Shown piece by piece: positions 22,437 to 37,005 of a stretch of 64,000 bases of DNA. A program made the translations under genes and the position numbers. The stretch comes from Micropterix aruncella. Its lineage: Eukaryota; Arthropoda; Insecta; Lepidoptera; Micropterigidae. Position 1 is the stretch's first letter. The number at the start of each line of letters is the position of its first letter. Under the pieces are notes generated by a model that was given only the letters and a program-made list of their open reading frames with translations, was not told the origin of the DNA and searched no databases. Location: NCBI GenBank assembly GCA_944548615.1, contig CALYMY010000063.1, positions 124,001-188,000 on the forward strand, read 5' to 3'.

Positions 22437-23403
22437 GACGAGGGAACTCCTCAACGGTCAACCGTAGAGACGTGAAATTTGGTATAGGCATTCCATTATG
22501 ATGGCAATTACTAAGTTCCACCATGACATGGCTACTGCACCCAGGGTTGGCTCCCGACGAGGGAACTTCTCAATGGTCAACCGTAGAGACGTGAAATTTG
22601 GTATAGGCATTCCATTATGATGGCAATTACTAAGTTCCACTATGACATGGCTGCTGCACCCAGGGTTGGCTCCCGACGAGGGAACTCCTCAACGGTCAAC
22701 CGTAGAGACGTGAAATTTGGTATAGGCATTCCATTATGATGGCAATTACTAAGTTCCACCATGACATGGCTGCTGCACCCAGGGTTGGCTCCCGACGAGG
22801 GAACTCCTCAACGGTCAACCGTAGAGACGTGAAATTTGGTATAGGCATTCCATTATGATGGCAATTACTAAGTTCCACCATGACATGGCTGCTGCACCCA
22901 GGGTTGGCTCCCGACGAGGGAACTCCTCAACGATCAACCGTAGAGACGTGAAATTTGGTATAGGCATTCCATTATGATGGCAATTACTAAGTTCCACCAT
23001 GACATGGCTGCTGCACCCAGGGTTGGCTCCCGACGAGGGAACTCCTCAACGGTCAACCGTAGAGACGTGAAATTTGGTATAGGCATTCCATTATGACGGC
23101 AATTTCTAAGTTCCACCATGACATCGCTGCTGCACCCAGGGTTGGCTCCCGACGAGGGAACTCCTCAACGGTCAACCGTAGAGACGTGAAATTTGGTATA
23201 GGCATTCCATTATGATGGCAATTACTAAGTTCCACCATGACATGGCTGCTGCACCCAGGGTTGGCTCCCGACGAGGGAACTCCTCAACGGTCAACCGTAG
23301 AGACGTGAAATTTGGTATAGGCATTCCATTATGATGGCAATTACTAAGTTCCACCATGACATGGCTGCTGCACCCAGGGTTGGCTCCCGACGAGGGAACT
23401 CCT
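22437..23403 (+). repeat. A11: 119-bp monomer array, 8 monomers + 15 bp
   Basis: Standard order. The private change is A at 22534 (gctactgc) in the first monomer. Confidence 0.96.
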
Positions 23404-24662
23404 GAACATAGAAATTGTTATGAATAAATGTCATTTTTCGAAAAAGACCGTGATAGAGTAAATCAAACGCGTTACGGTGTTTGGGCAGAACGAAGGCCTT
23501 TGAAATCTCTACGAAATGGCATTTTGGAAATTTTGACATTTTGAAATTTTTTATATAAACTTTCATTTTGAACATAGAAATTGTTATGAAAAAATCACAT
23601 TTTTCGAAATAAATCGAGATAGAGTAAACCTACCGCGTTGCGGTCTTTGGCGAGATCGACACCCCGCTTAAGCTCTACAAAATGGCATTTTTGAAATTTT
23701 GATATTTTGAAAATTATTATATAAACTTTCATTTTGAACTTGGAAATTATTATGAAAAAATCACATTTTTCGAAATAAATCGAGATAGAGTAAACCTAAC
23801 GCGTTACGGTGTTCGGACAGAACGAAGGCCTTTGAAATCTCTACGAAATGGCATTTTCGAAATTTTGACATTTTGAATTTTTTTATATAAACTTTCATTT
23901 TGAACATAGACATTGTTATGAAAAAATCACATTTTTCGAAATAAATTGGCTCCCGACGTTTGAGGGCTATTGCGCTAAAAGGCATCAATAGTCCTCCCTG
24001 TTTATTATTATCTAATAGAGTTTTGCTTTGCGCATCTAACGCTTCTTTTAATTTTCAAATCTGATTAATATTAACGGAATTATAGACGATTTAATATCTG
24101 TATAGGTATATTGATTTATCGATTTAACGGTTTTGTTTCCATAGTAACGAGCTCAGGCGGTGGCCCGACTCGCAATAGAATATTTATCGATTTAACGATT
24201 TCTGTTTCTATGGTAACTTCAGCCCTCGTCATACTTGCGAAAGTTTATTTATCGATTTTACGATTTTTGTTTTCAATAGTAGCGATCCGAGCCAAGGGAG
24301 TTTTAGTATTTTTCCCGCGGCTTCGTTTAATAAATTAAATATTATATTCTTTATTTTATCATATACACACAAGCGAGGTGTCAAAAGATAGGGTTTTAGA
24401 ACGCTTTTCATTTCATTGCTTCTGCTTTTTATCTCGTCTTCTTCTTCTTCTATAATTACTTTTCAATACTATTTAATCTGTGCTTTTTCATTTTCATTTT
24501 CAGTGCCTTTGATCAACGAGAAGAGACAATATGGAGACCACAGAAATAGAAGTGCCGTTTCGGAATTTCGAAGAAATACCGGAACGAGCCAGAGATATTG
24601 CCCGCGAGGCGTTAAACGAATTAAAAGGAGTAAACAACCTACGGAAAGAGGTACGTGACAAG
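23404..24662 (+). repeat. L11: linker, 1,259 bp
   Basis: The private change is G at 23526 (ttttggaaa) in 166-bp copy 1. Open frame 24531-24701. Confidence 0.95.
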
Positions 24663-25629
24663 GACGAGGGAACTCCTCAACGGTCAACCGTAGAGACGTG
24701 AAATTTGGTATAGGCATTCCATTATGATGGCAATTACTAAGTTCCACCATGACATGGCTGCTGCACCCAGGGTTGGCTCCAGACGAGGGAACTTCTCAAT
24801 GGTCAACCGTAGAGACGTGAAATTTGGTATAGGCATTCCATTATGATGGCAATTACTAAGTTCCACTATGACATGGCTGCTGCACCCAGGGTTGGCTCCC
24901 GACGAGGGAACTCCTCAACGGTCAACCGTAGAGACGTGAAATTTGGTATAGGCATTCCATTATGATGGCAATTACTAAGTTCCACCATGACATGGCTGCT
25001 GCACCCAGGGTTGGCTCCCGACGAGGGAACTCCTCAACGGTCAACCGTAGAGACGTGAAATTTGGTATAGGCATTCCATTATGATGGCAATTACTAAGTT
25101 CCACCATGACATGGCTGCTGCACCCAGGGTTGGCTCCCGACGAGGGAACTCCTCAACGATCAACCGTAGAGACGTGAAATTTGGTATAGGCATTCCATTA
25201 TGATGGCAATTACTAAGTTCCACCATGACATGGCTGCTGCACCCAGGGTTGGCTCCCGACGAGGGAACTCCTCAACGGTCAACCATAGAGACGTGAAATT
25301 TGGTATAGGCATTCCATTATGACGGCAATTTCTAAGTTCCACCATGACATCGCTGCTGCACCCAGGGTTGGCTCCCGACGAGGGAACTCCTCAACGGTCA
25401 ACCGTAGAGACGTGAAATTTGGTATAGGCATTCCATTATGATGGCAATTACTAAGTTCCACCATGACATGGCTGCTGCACCCAGGGTTGGCTCCCGACGA
25501 GGGAACTCCTCAACGGTCAACCGTAGAGACGTGAAATTTGGTATAGGCATTCCATTATGATGGCAATTACTAAGTTCCACCATGACATGGCTGCTGCACC
25601 CAGGGTTGGCTCCCGACGAGGGAACTCCT
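24663..25629 (+). repeat. A12: 119-bp monomer array, 8 monomers + 15 bp
   Basis: Standard order. It shares both A9 marks (A at 24781 and A at 25285), 6,916 bp downstream of A9. Confidence 0.96.
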
Positions 25630-26888
25630 GAACATAGAAATTGTTATGAATAAATGTCATTTTTCGAAAAAGACCGTGATAGAGTAAATCAAACGCGTTA
25701 CGGTGTTTGGGCAGAACGAAGGCCTTTGAAATCTCTACGAAATGGCATTTTCGAAATTTTGACATTTTGAAATTTTTTATATAAACTTTCATTTTGAACA
25801 TAGAAATTGTTATGAAAAAATCACATTTTTCGAAATAAATCGAGATAGAGTAAACCTACCGCGTTGCGGTCTTTGGCGAGATCGACACCCCGCTTAAGCT
25901 CTACAAAATGGCATTTTTGAAATTTTGATATTTTGAAAATTATTATATAAACTTTCATTTTGAACTTGGAAATTATTATGAAAAAATCACATTTTTCGAA
26001 ATAAATCGAGATAGAGTAAACCTAACGCGTTACGGTGTTCGGACAGAACGAAGGCCTTTGAAATCTCTACGAAATGGCATTTTCGAAATTTTGACATTTT
26101 GAATTTTTTTATATAAACTTTCATTTTGAACATAGACATTGTTATGAAAAAATCACATTTTTCGAAATAAATTGGCTCCCAACGTTTGAGGGCTATTGCG
26201 CTAAAAGGCATCAATAGTCCTCCCTGTTTATTATTATCTAATAGAGTTTTGCTTTGCGCATCTAACGCTTCTTTTAATTTTCAAATCTGATTAATATTAA
26301 CGGAATTATAGACGAATTAATATCTGTATAGGTATATTGATTTATCGATTTAACGGTTTTGTTTCCATAGTAACGAGCTCAAGCGGTGGCCCGACTCGCA
26401 ATAGAATATTTATCGATTTAACGATTTCTGTTTCTATGGTAACTTCAGCCCTCGTCATACTTGCGAAAGTTTATTTATCGATTTTACGATTTTTGTTTTC
26501 AATAGTAGCGATCCGAGCCAAGGGAGTTTTAGTATTTTTCCCGCGGCTTCGTTTAATAAATTAAATATTATATTCTTTATTTTATCATATACACACAAGC
26601 GAGGTGTCAAAAGATAGGGTTTTAGAACGCTTTTCATTTCATTGCTTCTGCTTTTTATCTCGTCTTCTTCTTCTTCTATAATTACTTTTCAATACTATTT
26701 AATCTGTGCTTTTTCATTTTCATTTTTAGTGCCTTTGATCAACGAGAAGAGACAATATGGAGACCACAGAAATAGAAGTGCCGTTTCGGAATTTCGAAGA
26801 AATACCGGAACGAGCCAGAGATATTGCCCGCGAGGCGTTAAACGAATTAAAAGGAGTAAACAACCTACGGAAAGAGGTACGTGACAAG
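25630..26888 (+). repeat. L12: linker, 1,259 bp, variant haplotype
   Basis: Third copy of the four-change haplotype (A at 26181, 26316 and 26392; T at 26727). Open frame 26757-26927. Confidence 0.95.
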
Positions 26889-27617
26889 GACGAGGGAACT
26901 CCTCAACGGTCAACCGTAGAGACGTGAAATTTGGTATAGGCATTCCATTATGATGGCAATTACTAAGTTCCACCATGACATGGCTGCTGCACCCAGGGTT
27001 GGCTCCCGACGAGGGAACTTCTCAATGGTCAACCGTAGAGACGTGAAATTTGGTATAGGCATTCCATTATGATGGCAATTACTAAGTTCCACTATGACAT
27101 GGCTGCTGCACCCAGGGTTGGCTCCCGACGAGGGAACTCCTCAACGGTCAACCGTAGAGACGTGAAATTTGGTATAGGCATTCCATTATGATGGCAATTA
27201 CTAAGTTCCACCATGACATGGCTGCTGCACCCAGGGTTGGCTCCCGACGAGGGAACTCCTCAACGGTCAACCGTAGAGACGTGAAATTTGGTATAGGCAT
27301 TCCATTATGACGGCAATTTCTAAGTTCCACCATGACATCGCTGCTGCACCCAGGGTTGGCTCCCGACGAGGGAACTCCTCAACGGTCAACCGTAGAGACG
27401 TGAAATTTGGTATAGGCATTCCATTATGATGGCAATTACTAAGTTCCACCATGACATGGCTGCTGCACCCAGGGTTGGCTCCCGACGAGGGAACTCCTCA
27501 ACGGTCAACCGTAGAGACGTGAAATTTGGTATAGGCATTCCATTATGATGGCAATTACTAAGTTCCACCATGACATGGCTGCTGCACCCAGGGTTGGCTC
27601 CCGACGAGGGAACTCCT
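26889..27617 (+). repeat. A13: 119-bp monomer array, 6 monomers + 15 bp
   Basis: The order C-B-C-F-C-C is the same as A4, but its neighbours are swapped. A4 lies between a tacaattt linker and a haplotype linker; A13 lies between a haplotype linker and a tacaattt linker. Confidence 0.96.
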
Positions 27618-28876
27618 GAACATAGAAATTGTTATGAATAAATGTCATTTTTCGAAAAAGACCGTGATAGAGTAAATCAAACGCGTTACGGTGTTTGGGC
27701 AGAACGAAGGCCTTTGAAATCTCTACGAAATGGCATTTTCGAAATTTTGACATTTTGAAATTTTTTATATAAACTTTCATTTTGAACATAGAAATTGTTA
27801 TGAAAAAATCACATTTTTCGAAATAAATCGAGATAGAGTAAACCTACCGCGTTGCGGTCTTTGGCGAGATCGACACCCCGCTTAAGCTCTACAAAATGGC
27901 ATTTTTGAAATTTTGATATTTTGAAAATTATTATATAAACTTTCATTTTGAACTTGGAAATTATTATGAAAAAATCACATTTTTCGAAATAAATCGAGAT
28001 AGAGTAAACCTAACGCGTTACGGTGTTCGGACAGAACGAAGGCCTTTGAAATCTCTACGAAATGGCATTTTCGAAATTTTGACATTTTGAATTTTTTTAT
28101 ATAAACTTTCATTTTGAACATAGACATTGTTATGAAAAAATCACATTTTTCGAAATAAATTGGCTCCCGACGTTTGAGGGCTATTGCGCTAAAAGGCATC
28201 AATAGTCCTCCCTGTTTATTATTATCTAATAGAGTTTTGCTTTGCGCATCTAACGCTTCTTTTAATTTTCAAATCTGATTAATATTAACGGAATTATAGA
28301 CGATTTAATATCTGTATAGGTATATTGATTTATCGATTTAACGGTTTTGTTTCCATAGTAACGAGCTCAGGCGGTGGCCCGACTCGCAATAGAATATTTA
28401 TCGATTTAACGATTTCTGTTTCTATGGTAACTTCAGCCCTCGTCATACTTGCGAAAGTTTATTTATCGATTTTACGATTTTTGTTTTCAATAGTAGCGAT
28501 CCGAGCCAAGGGAGTTTTAGTATTTTTCCCGCGGCTTCGTTTAATAAATTAAATATTATATTCTTTATTTTATCATATACACACAAGCGAGGTGTCAAAA
28601 GATAGGGTTTTAGAACGCTTTTCATTTCATTGCTTCTGCTTTTTATCTCGTCTTCTTCTTCTTCTATAATTACTTTTCAATACAATTTAATCTGTGCTTT
28701 TTCATTTTCATTTTCAGTGCCTTTGATCAACGAGAAGAGACAATATGGAGACCACAGAAATAGAAGTGCCGTTTCGGAATTTCGAAGAAATACCGGAACG
28801 AGCCAGAGATATTGCCCGCGAGGCGTTAAACGAATTAAAAGGAGTAAACAACCTACGGAAAGAGGTACGTGACAAG
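27618..28876 (+). repeat. L13: linker, 1,259 bp
   Basis: The tacaattt mark (A at 28684) is shared with L3 and L6. Open frame 28745-28915. Confidence 0.95.
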
Positions 28877-30319
28877 GACGAGGGAACTCCTCAACGGTCA
28901 ACCGTAGAGACGTGAAATTTGGTATAGGCATTCCATTATGATGGCAATTACTAAGTTCCACCATGACATGGCTGCTGCACCCAGGGTTGGCTCCCGACGA
29001 GGGAACTTCTCAATGGTCAACCGTAGAGACGTGAAATTTGGTATAGGCATTCCATTATGATGGCAATTACTAAGTTCCACTATGACATGGCTGCTGCACC
29101 CAGGGTTGGCTCCCGACGAGGGAACTCCTCAACGGTCAACCGTAGAGACGTGAAATTTGGTATAGGCATTCCATTATGATGGCAATTACTAAGTTCCACC
29201 ATGACATGGCTGCTGCACCCAGGGTTGGCTCCCGACGAGGGAACTCCTCAACGGTCAACCGTAGAGACGTGAAATTTGGTATAGGCATTCCATTATGATG
29301 GCAATTACTAAGTTCCACCATGACATGGCTGCTGCACCCAGGGTTGGCTCCCGACGAGGGAACTCCTCAACGATCAACCGTAGAGACGTGAAATTTGGTA
29401 TAGGCATTCCGTTATGATGGCAATTACTAAGTTCCACCATGACATGGCTGCTGCACCCAGGGTTGGCTCCCGACGAGGGAACTCCTCAACGGTCAACCGT
29501 AGAGACGTGAAATTTGGTATAGGCATTCCATTATGACGGCAATTTCTAAGTTCCACCATGACATCGCTGCTGCACCCAGGGTTGGCTCCCGACGAGGGAA
29601 CTTCTCAATGGTCAACCGTAGAGACGTGAAATTTGGTATAGGCATTCCATTATGATGGCAATTACTAAGTTCCACTATGACATGGCTGCTGCACCCAGGG
29701 TTGGCTCCCGACGAGGGAACTCCTCAACGGTCAACCGTAGAGACGTGAAATTTGGTATAGGCATTCCATTATGATGGCAATTACTAAGTTCCACCATGAC
29801 ATGGCTGCTGCACCCAGGGTTGGCTCCCGACGAGGGAACTCCTCAACGGTCAACCGTAGAGACGTGAAATTTGGTATAGGCATTCCATTATGATGGCAAT
29901 TACTAAGTTCCACCATGACATGGCTGCTGCACCCAGGGTTGGCTCCCGACGAGGGAACTCCTCAACGATCAACCGTAGAGACGTGAAATTTGGTATAGGC
30001 ATTCCATTATGATGGCAATTACTAAGTTCCACCATGACATGGCTGCTGCACCCAGGGTTGGCTCCCGACGAGGGAACTCCTCAACGGTCAACCGTAGAGA
30101 CGTGAAATTTGGTATAGGCATTCCATTATGACGGCAATTTCTAAGTTCCACCATGACATCGCTGCTGCACCCAGGGTTGGCTCCCGACGAGGGAACTCCT
30201 CAACGGTCAACCGTAGAGACGTGAAATTTGGTATAGGCATTCCATTATGATGGCAATTACTAAGTTCCACCATGACATGGCTGCTGCACCCAGGGTTGGC
30301 TCCCGACGAGGGAACTCCT
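28877..30319 (+). repeat. A14: 119-bp monomer array, 12 monomers + 15 bp, recombinant
   Basis: The order is C-B-C-C-E-F-B-C-C-E-F-C. The F-to-B join does not occur in the 8-monomer standard, so it marks a crossover from an F monomer into the start of a B monomer. One C is missing at the end. G at 29411 links the left half to A7. Confidence 0.95.
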
Positions 30320-31578
30320 GAACATAGAAATTGTTATGAATAAATGTCATTTTTCGAAAAAGACCGTGATAGAGTAAATCAAACGCGTTACGGTGTTTGG
30401 GCAGAACGAAGGCCTTTGAAATCTCTACGAAATGGCATTTTCGAAATTTTGACATTTTGAAATTTTTTATATAAACTTTCATTTTGAACATAGAAATTGT
30501 TATGAAAAAATCACATTTTTCGAAATAAATCGAGATAGAGTAAACCTACCGCGTTGCGGTCTTTGGCGAGATCGACACCCCGCTTAAGCTCTACAAAATG
30601 GCATTTTTGAAATTTTGATATTTTGAAAATTATTATATAAACTTTCATTTTGAACTTGGAAATTATTATGAAAAAATCACATTTTTCGAAATAAATCGAG
30701 ATAGAGTAAACCTAACGCGTTACGGTGTTCGGACAGAACGAAGGCCTTTGAAATCTCTACGAAATGGCATTTTCGAAATTTTGACATTTTGAATTTTTTT
30801 ATATAAACTTTCATTTTGAACATAGACATTGTTATGAAAAAATCACATTTTTCGAAATAAATTGGCTCCCGACGTTTGAGGGCTATTGCGCTAAAAGGCA
30901 TCAATAGTCCTCCCTGTTTATTATTGTCTAATAGAGTTTTGCTTTGCGCATCTAACGCTTCTTTTAATTTTCAAATCTGATTAATATTAACGGAATTATA
31001 GACGATTTAATATCTGTATAGGTATATTGATTTATCGATTTAACGGTTTTGTTTCCATAGTAACGAGCTCAGGCGGTGGCCCGACTCGCAATAGAATATT
31101 TATCGATTTAACGATTTCTGTTTCTATGGTAACTTCAGCCCTCGTCATACTTGCGAAAGTTTATTTATCGATTTTACGATTTTTGTTTTCAATAGTAGCG
31201 ATCCGAGCCAAGGGAGTTTTAGTATTTTTCCCGCGGCTTCGTTTAATAAATTAAATATTATATTCTTTATTTTATCATATACACACAAGCGAGGTGTCAA
31301 AAGATAGGGTTTTAGAACGCTTTTCATTTCATTGCTTCTGCTTTTTATCTCGTCTTCTTCTTCTTCTATAATTACTTTTCAATACTATTTAATCTGTGCT
31401 TTTTCATTTTCATTTTCAGTGCCTTTGATCAACGAGAAGAGACAATATGGAGACCACAGAAATAGAAGTGCCGTTTCGGAATTTCGAAGAAATACCGGAA
31501 CGAGCCAGAGATATTGCCCGCGAGGCGTTAAACGAATTAAAAGGAGTAAACAACCTACGGAAAGAGGTACGTGACAAG
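30320..31578 (+). repeat. L14: linker, 1,259 bp
   Basis: G at 30926 is private. Open frame 31447-31617. Confidence 0.95.
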
Positions 31579-32545
31579 GACGAGGGAACTCCTCAACGGT
31601 CAACCGTAGAGACGTGAAATTTGGTATAGGCATTCCATTATGATGGCAATTACTAAGTTCCACCATGACATGGCTGCTGTACCCAGGGTTGGCTCCCGAC
31701 GAGGGAACTTCTCAATGGTCAACCGTAGAGACGTGAAATTTGGTATAGGCATTCCATTATGATGGCAATTACTAAGTTCCACTATGACATGGCTGCTGCA
31801 CCCAGGGTTGGCTCCCGACGAGGGAACTCCTCAACGGTCAACCGTAGAGACGTGAAATTTGGTATAGGCATTCCATTATGATGGCAATTACTAAGTTCCA
31901 TCATGACATGGCTGCTGCACCCAGGGTTGGCTCCCGACGAGGGAACTCCTCAACGGTCAACCGTAGAGACGTGAAATTTGGTATAGGCATTCCATTATGA
32001 TGGCAATTACTAAGTTCCACCATGACATGGCTGCTGCACCCAGGGTTGGCTCCCGACGAGGGAACTCCTCAACGATCAACCGTAGAGACGTGAAATTTGG
32101 TATAGGCATTCCATTATGATGGCAATTACTAAGTTCCACCATGACATGGCTGCTGCACCCAGGGTTGGCTCCCGACGAGGGAACTCCTCAACGGTCAACC
32201 GTAGAGACGTGAAATTTGGTATAGGCATTCCATTATGACGGCAATTTCTAAGTTCCACCATGACATCGCTGCTGCACCCAGGGTTGGCTCCCGACGAGGG
32301 AACTCCTCAACGGTCAACCGTAGAGACGTGAAATTTGGTATAGGCATTCCATTATGATGGCAATTACTAAGTTCCACCATGACATGGCTGCTGCACCCAG
32401 GGTTGGCTCCCGACGAGGGAACTCCTCAACGGTCAACCGTAGAGACGTGAAATTTGGTATAGGCATTCCATTATGATGGCAATTACTAAGTTCCACCATG
32501 ACATGGCTGCTGCACCCAGGGTTGGCTCCCGACGAGGGAACTCCT
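31579..32545 (+). repeat. A15: 119-bp monomer array, 8 monomers + 15 bp
   Basis: Standard order. T at 31680 and T at 31901 are shared only with A16. Confidence 0.96.
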
Positions 32546-33808
32546 GAACATAGAAATTGTTATGAATAAATGTCATTTTTCGAAAAAGACCGTGATAGAG
32601 TAAATCAAACGCGTTACGGTGTTTGGGCAGAACGAAGGCCTTTGAAATCTCTACGAAATGGCATTTTCGAAATTTTGACATTTTGAAATTTTTTATATAA
32701 ACTTTCATTTTGAACATAGAAATTGTTATGAAAAAATCACATTTTTCGAAATAAATCGAGATAGAGTAAACCTACCGCGTTGCGGTCTTTGGCCAGATCG
32801 ACACCCCGCTTAAGCTCTACAAAATGGCATTTTTGAAATTTTGATATTTTGAAAATTATTATATAAACTTTCATTTTGAACTTGGAAATTATTATGAAAA
32901 AATCACATTTTTCGAAATAAATCGAGATAGAGTAAACCTAACGCGTTACGGTGTTCGGACAGAACGAAGGCCTTTGAAATCTCTACGAAATGGCATTTTC
33001 GAAATTTTGACATTTTGAATTTTTTTATATAAACTTTCATTTTGAACATAGACATTGTTATGAAAAAATCACATTTTTCGAAATAAATTGGCTCCCGACG
33101 TTTGAGGGCTATTGCGCTAAAAGGCATCAATAGTCCTCCCTGTTTATTATTATCTAATAGAGTTTTGCTTTGCGCATCTAACGCTTCTTTTAATTTTCAA
33201 ATCTGATTAATATTAACGGAATTATAGACGATTTAATATCTGTATAGGTATATTGATTTATCGATTTAACGGTTTTGTTTCCATAGTAACGAGCTCAGGC
33301 GGTGGCCCGACTCGCAATAGAATATGTATTTATCGATTTAACGATTTCTGTTTCTATGGTAACTTCAGCCCTCGTCATACTTGCGAAAGTTTATTTATCG
33401 ATTTTACGATTTTTGTTTTCAATAGTAGCGATCCGAGCCAAGGGAGTTTTAGTATTTTTCCCGCGGCTTCGTTTAATAAATTAAATATTATATTCTTTAT
33501 TTTATCATATACACACAAGCGAGGTGTCAAAAGATAGGGTTTTAGAACGCTTTTCATTTCATTGCTTCTGCTTTTTATCTCGTCTTCTTCTTCTTCTATA
33601 ATTACTTTTCAATACTATTTAATCTGTGCTTTTTCATTTTCATTTTCAGTGCCTTTGATCAACGAGAAGAGACAATATGGAGACCACAGAAATAGAAGTG
33701 CCGTTTCGGAATTTCGAAGAAATACCGGAACGAGCCAGAGATATTGCCCGCGAGGCGTTAAACGAATTAAAAGGAGTAAACAACCTACGGAAAGAGGTAC
33801 GTGACAAG
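32546..33808 (+). repeat. L15: linker, 1,263 bp (+4)
   Basis: C at 32794 and a 4-bp insertion (gtat, 33326-33329) are shared only with L16. The insertion moves the second X-box-like motif 4 bp further from the first. Open frame 33677-33847. Confidence 0.95.
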
Positions 33809-34775
33809 GACGAGGGAACTCCTCAACGGTCAACCGTAGAGACGTGAAATTTGGTATAGGCATTCCATTATGATGGCAATTACTAAGTTCCACCATGACA
33901 TGGCTGCTGTACCCAGGGTTGGCTCCCGACGAGGGAACTTCTCAATGGTCAACCGTAGAGACGTGAAATTTGGTATAGGCATTCCATTATGATGGCAATT
34001 ACTAAGTTCCACTATGACATGGCTGCTGCACCCAGGGTTGGCTCCCGACGAGGGAACTCCTCAACGGTCAACCGTAGAGACGTGAAATTTGGTATAGGCA
34101 TTCCATTATGATGGCAATTACTAAGTTCCATCATGACATGGCTGCTGCACCCAGGGTTGGCTCCCGACGAGGGAACTCCTCAACGGTCAACCGTAGAGAC
34201 GTGAAATTTGGTATAGGCATTCCATTATGATGGCAATTACTAAGTTCCACCATGACATGGCTGCTGCACCCAGGGTTGGCTCCCGACGAGGGAACTCCTC
34301 AACGATCAACCGTAGAGACGTGAAATTTGGTATAGGCATTCCATTATGATGGCAATTACTAAGTTCCACCATGACATGGCTGCTGCACCCAGGGTTGGCT
34401 CCCGACGAGGGAACTCCTCAACGGTCAACCGTAGAGACGTGAAATTTGTTATAGGCATTCCATTATGACGGCAATTTCTAAGTTCCACCATGACATCGCT
34501 GCTGCACCCAGGGTTGGCTCCCGACGAGGGAACTCCTCAACGGTCAACCGTAGAGACGTGAAATTTGGTATAGGCATTCCATTATGATGGCAATTACTAA
34601 GTTCCACCATGACATGGCTGCTGCACCCAGGGTTGGCTCCCGACGAGGGAACTCCTCAACGGTCAACCGTAGAGACGTGAAATTTGGTATAGGCATTCCA
34701 TTATGATGGCAATTACTAAGTTCCACCATGACATGGCTGCTGCACCCAGGGTTGGCTCCCGACGAGGGAACTCCT
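33809..34775 (+). repeat. A16: 119-bp monomer array, 8 monomers + 15 bp
   Basis: Copy of A15 with the same marks (T at 33910 and 34131) plus private T at 34449. Confidence 0.96.
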
Positions 34776-36038
34776 GAACATAGAAATTGTTATGAATAAA
34801 TGTCATTTTTCGAAAAAGACCGTGATAGAGTAAATCAAACGCGTTACGGTGTTTGGGCAGAACGAAGGCCTTTGAAATCTCTACGAAATGGCATTTTCGA
34901 AATTTTGACATTTTGAAATTTTTTATATAAACTTTCATTTTGAACATAGAAATTGTTATGAAAAAATCACATTTTTCGAAATAAATCGAGATAGAGTAAA
35001 CCTACCGCGTTGCGGTCTTTGGCCAGATCGACACCCCGCTTAAGCTCTACAAAATGGCATTTTTGAAATTTTGATATTTTGAAAATTATTATATAAACTT
35101 TCATTTTGAACTTGGAAATTATTATGAAAAAATCACATTTTTCGAAATAAATCGAGATAGAGTAAACCTAACGCGTTACGGTGTTCGGACAGAACGAAGG
35201 CCTTTGAAATCTCTACGAAATGGCATTTTCGAAATTTTGACATTTTGAATTTTTTTATATAAACTTTCATTTTGAACATAGACATTGTTATGAAAAAATC
35301 ACATTTTTCGAAATAAATTGGCTCCCGACGTTTGAGGGCTATTGCGCTAAAAGGCATCAATAGTCCTCCCTGTTTATTATTATCTAATAGAGTTTTGCTT
35401 TGCGCATCTAACGCTTCTTTTAATTTTCAAATCTGATTAATATTAACGGAATTATAGACGATTTAATATCTGTATAGGTATATTGATTTATCGATTTAAC
35501 GGTTTTGTTTCCATAGTAACGAGCTCAGGCGGTGGCCCGACTCGCAATAGAATATGTATTTATCGATTTAACGATTTCTGTTTCTATGGTAACTTCAGCC
35601 CTCGTCATACTTGCGAAAGTTTATTTATCGATTTTACGATTTTTGTTTTCAATAGTAGCGATCCGAGCCAAGGGAGTTTTAGTATTTTTCCCGCGGCTTC
35701 GTTTAATAAATTAAATATTATATTCTTTATTTTATCATATACACACAAGCGAGGTGTCAAAAGATAGGGTTTTAGAACGCTTTTCATTTCATTGCTTCTG
35801 CTTTTTATCTCGTCTTCTTCTTCTTCTATAATTACTTTTCAATACTATTTAATCTGTGCTTTTTCATTTTCATTTTCAGTGCCTTTGATCAACGAGAAGA
35901 GACAATATGGAGACCACAGAAATAGAAGTGCCGTTTCGGAATTTCGAAGAAATACCGGAACGAGCCAGAGATATTGCCCGCGAGGCGTTAAACGAATTAA
36001 AAGGAGTAAACAACCTACGGAAAGAGGTACGTGACAAG
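34776..36038 (+). repeat. L16: linker, 1,263 bp (+4)
   Basis: Copy of L15 (C at 35024; gtat at 35556-35559). Open frame 35907-36077. Confidence 0.95.
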
Positions 36039-37005
36039 GACGAGGGAACTCCTCAACGGTCAACCGTAGAGACGTGAAATTTGGTATAGGCATTCCATTA
36101 TGATGGCAATTACTAAGTTCCACCATGACATGGCTGCTGCACCCAGGGTTGGCTCCCGACGAGGGAACTTCTCAATGGTCAACCGTAGAGACGTGAAATT
36201 TGGTATAGGCATTCCATTATGATGGCAATTACTAAGTTCCACTATGACATGGCTGCTGCACCCAGGGTTGGCTCCCGACGAGGGAACTCCTCAACGGTCA
36301 ACCGTAGAGACGTGAAATTTGGTATAGGCATTCCATTATGATGGCAATTACTAAGTTCCACCATGACATGGCTGCTGCACCCAGGGTTGGCTCCCGACGA
36401 GGGAACTCCTCAACGGTCAACCGTAGAGACGTGAAATTTGGTATAGGCATTCCAATATGATGGCAATTACTAAGTTCCACCATGACATGGCTGCTGCACC
36501 CAGGGTTGGCTCCCGACGAGGGAACTCCTCAACGATCAACCGTAGAGACGTGAAATTTGGTATAGGCTTTCCATTATGATGGCAATTACTAAGTTCCACC
36601 ATGACATGGCTGCTGCACCCAGGGTTGGCTCCCGACGAGGGAACTCCTCAACGGTCAACCGTAGAGACGTGAAATTTGGTATAGGCATTCCATTATGACG
36701 GCAATTTCTAAGTTCCACCATGACATCGCTGCTGCACCCAGGGTTGGCTCCCGACGAGGGAACTCCTCAACGGTCAACCGTAGAGACGTGAAATTTGGTA
36801 TAGGCATTCCATTATGATGGCAATTACTAAGTTCCACCATGACATGGCTGCTGCACCCAGGGTTGGCTCCCGACGAGGGAACTCCTCAACGGTCAACCGT
36901 AGAGACGTGAAATTTGGTATAGGCATTCCATTATGATGGCAATTACTAAGTTCCACCATGACATGGCTGCTGCACCCAGGGTTGGCTCCCGACGAGGGAA
37001 CTCCT
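36039..37005 (+). repeat. A17: 119-bp monomer array, 8 monomers + 15 bp
   Basis: Standard order. ccaatatg (A at 36455) is shared with A1 and A19. T at 36568 is private. Confidence 0.96.

Noticed and set aside
33253..33537. 94-residue plus-strand frame present only in L15 and L16
   Set aside because: It is created by the 4-bp insertion, which joins two frames of the ~67-bp repeats.
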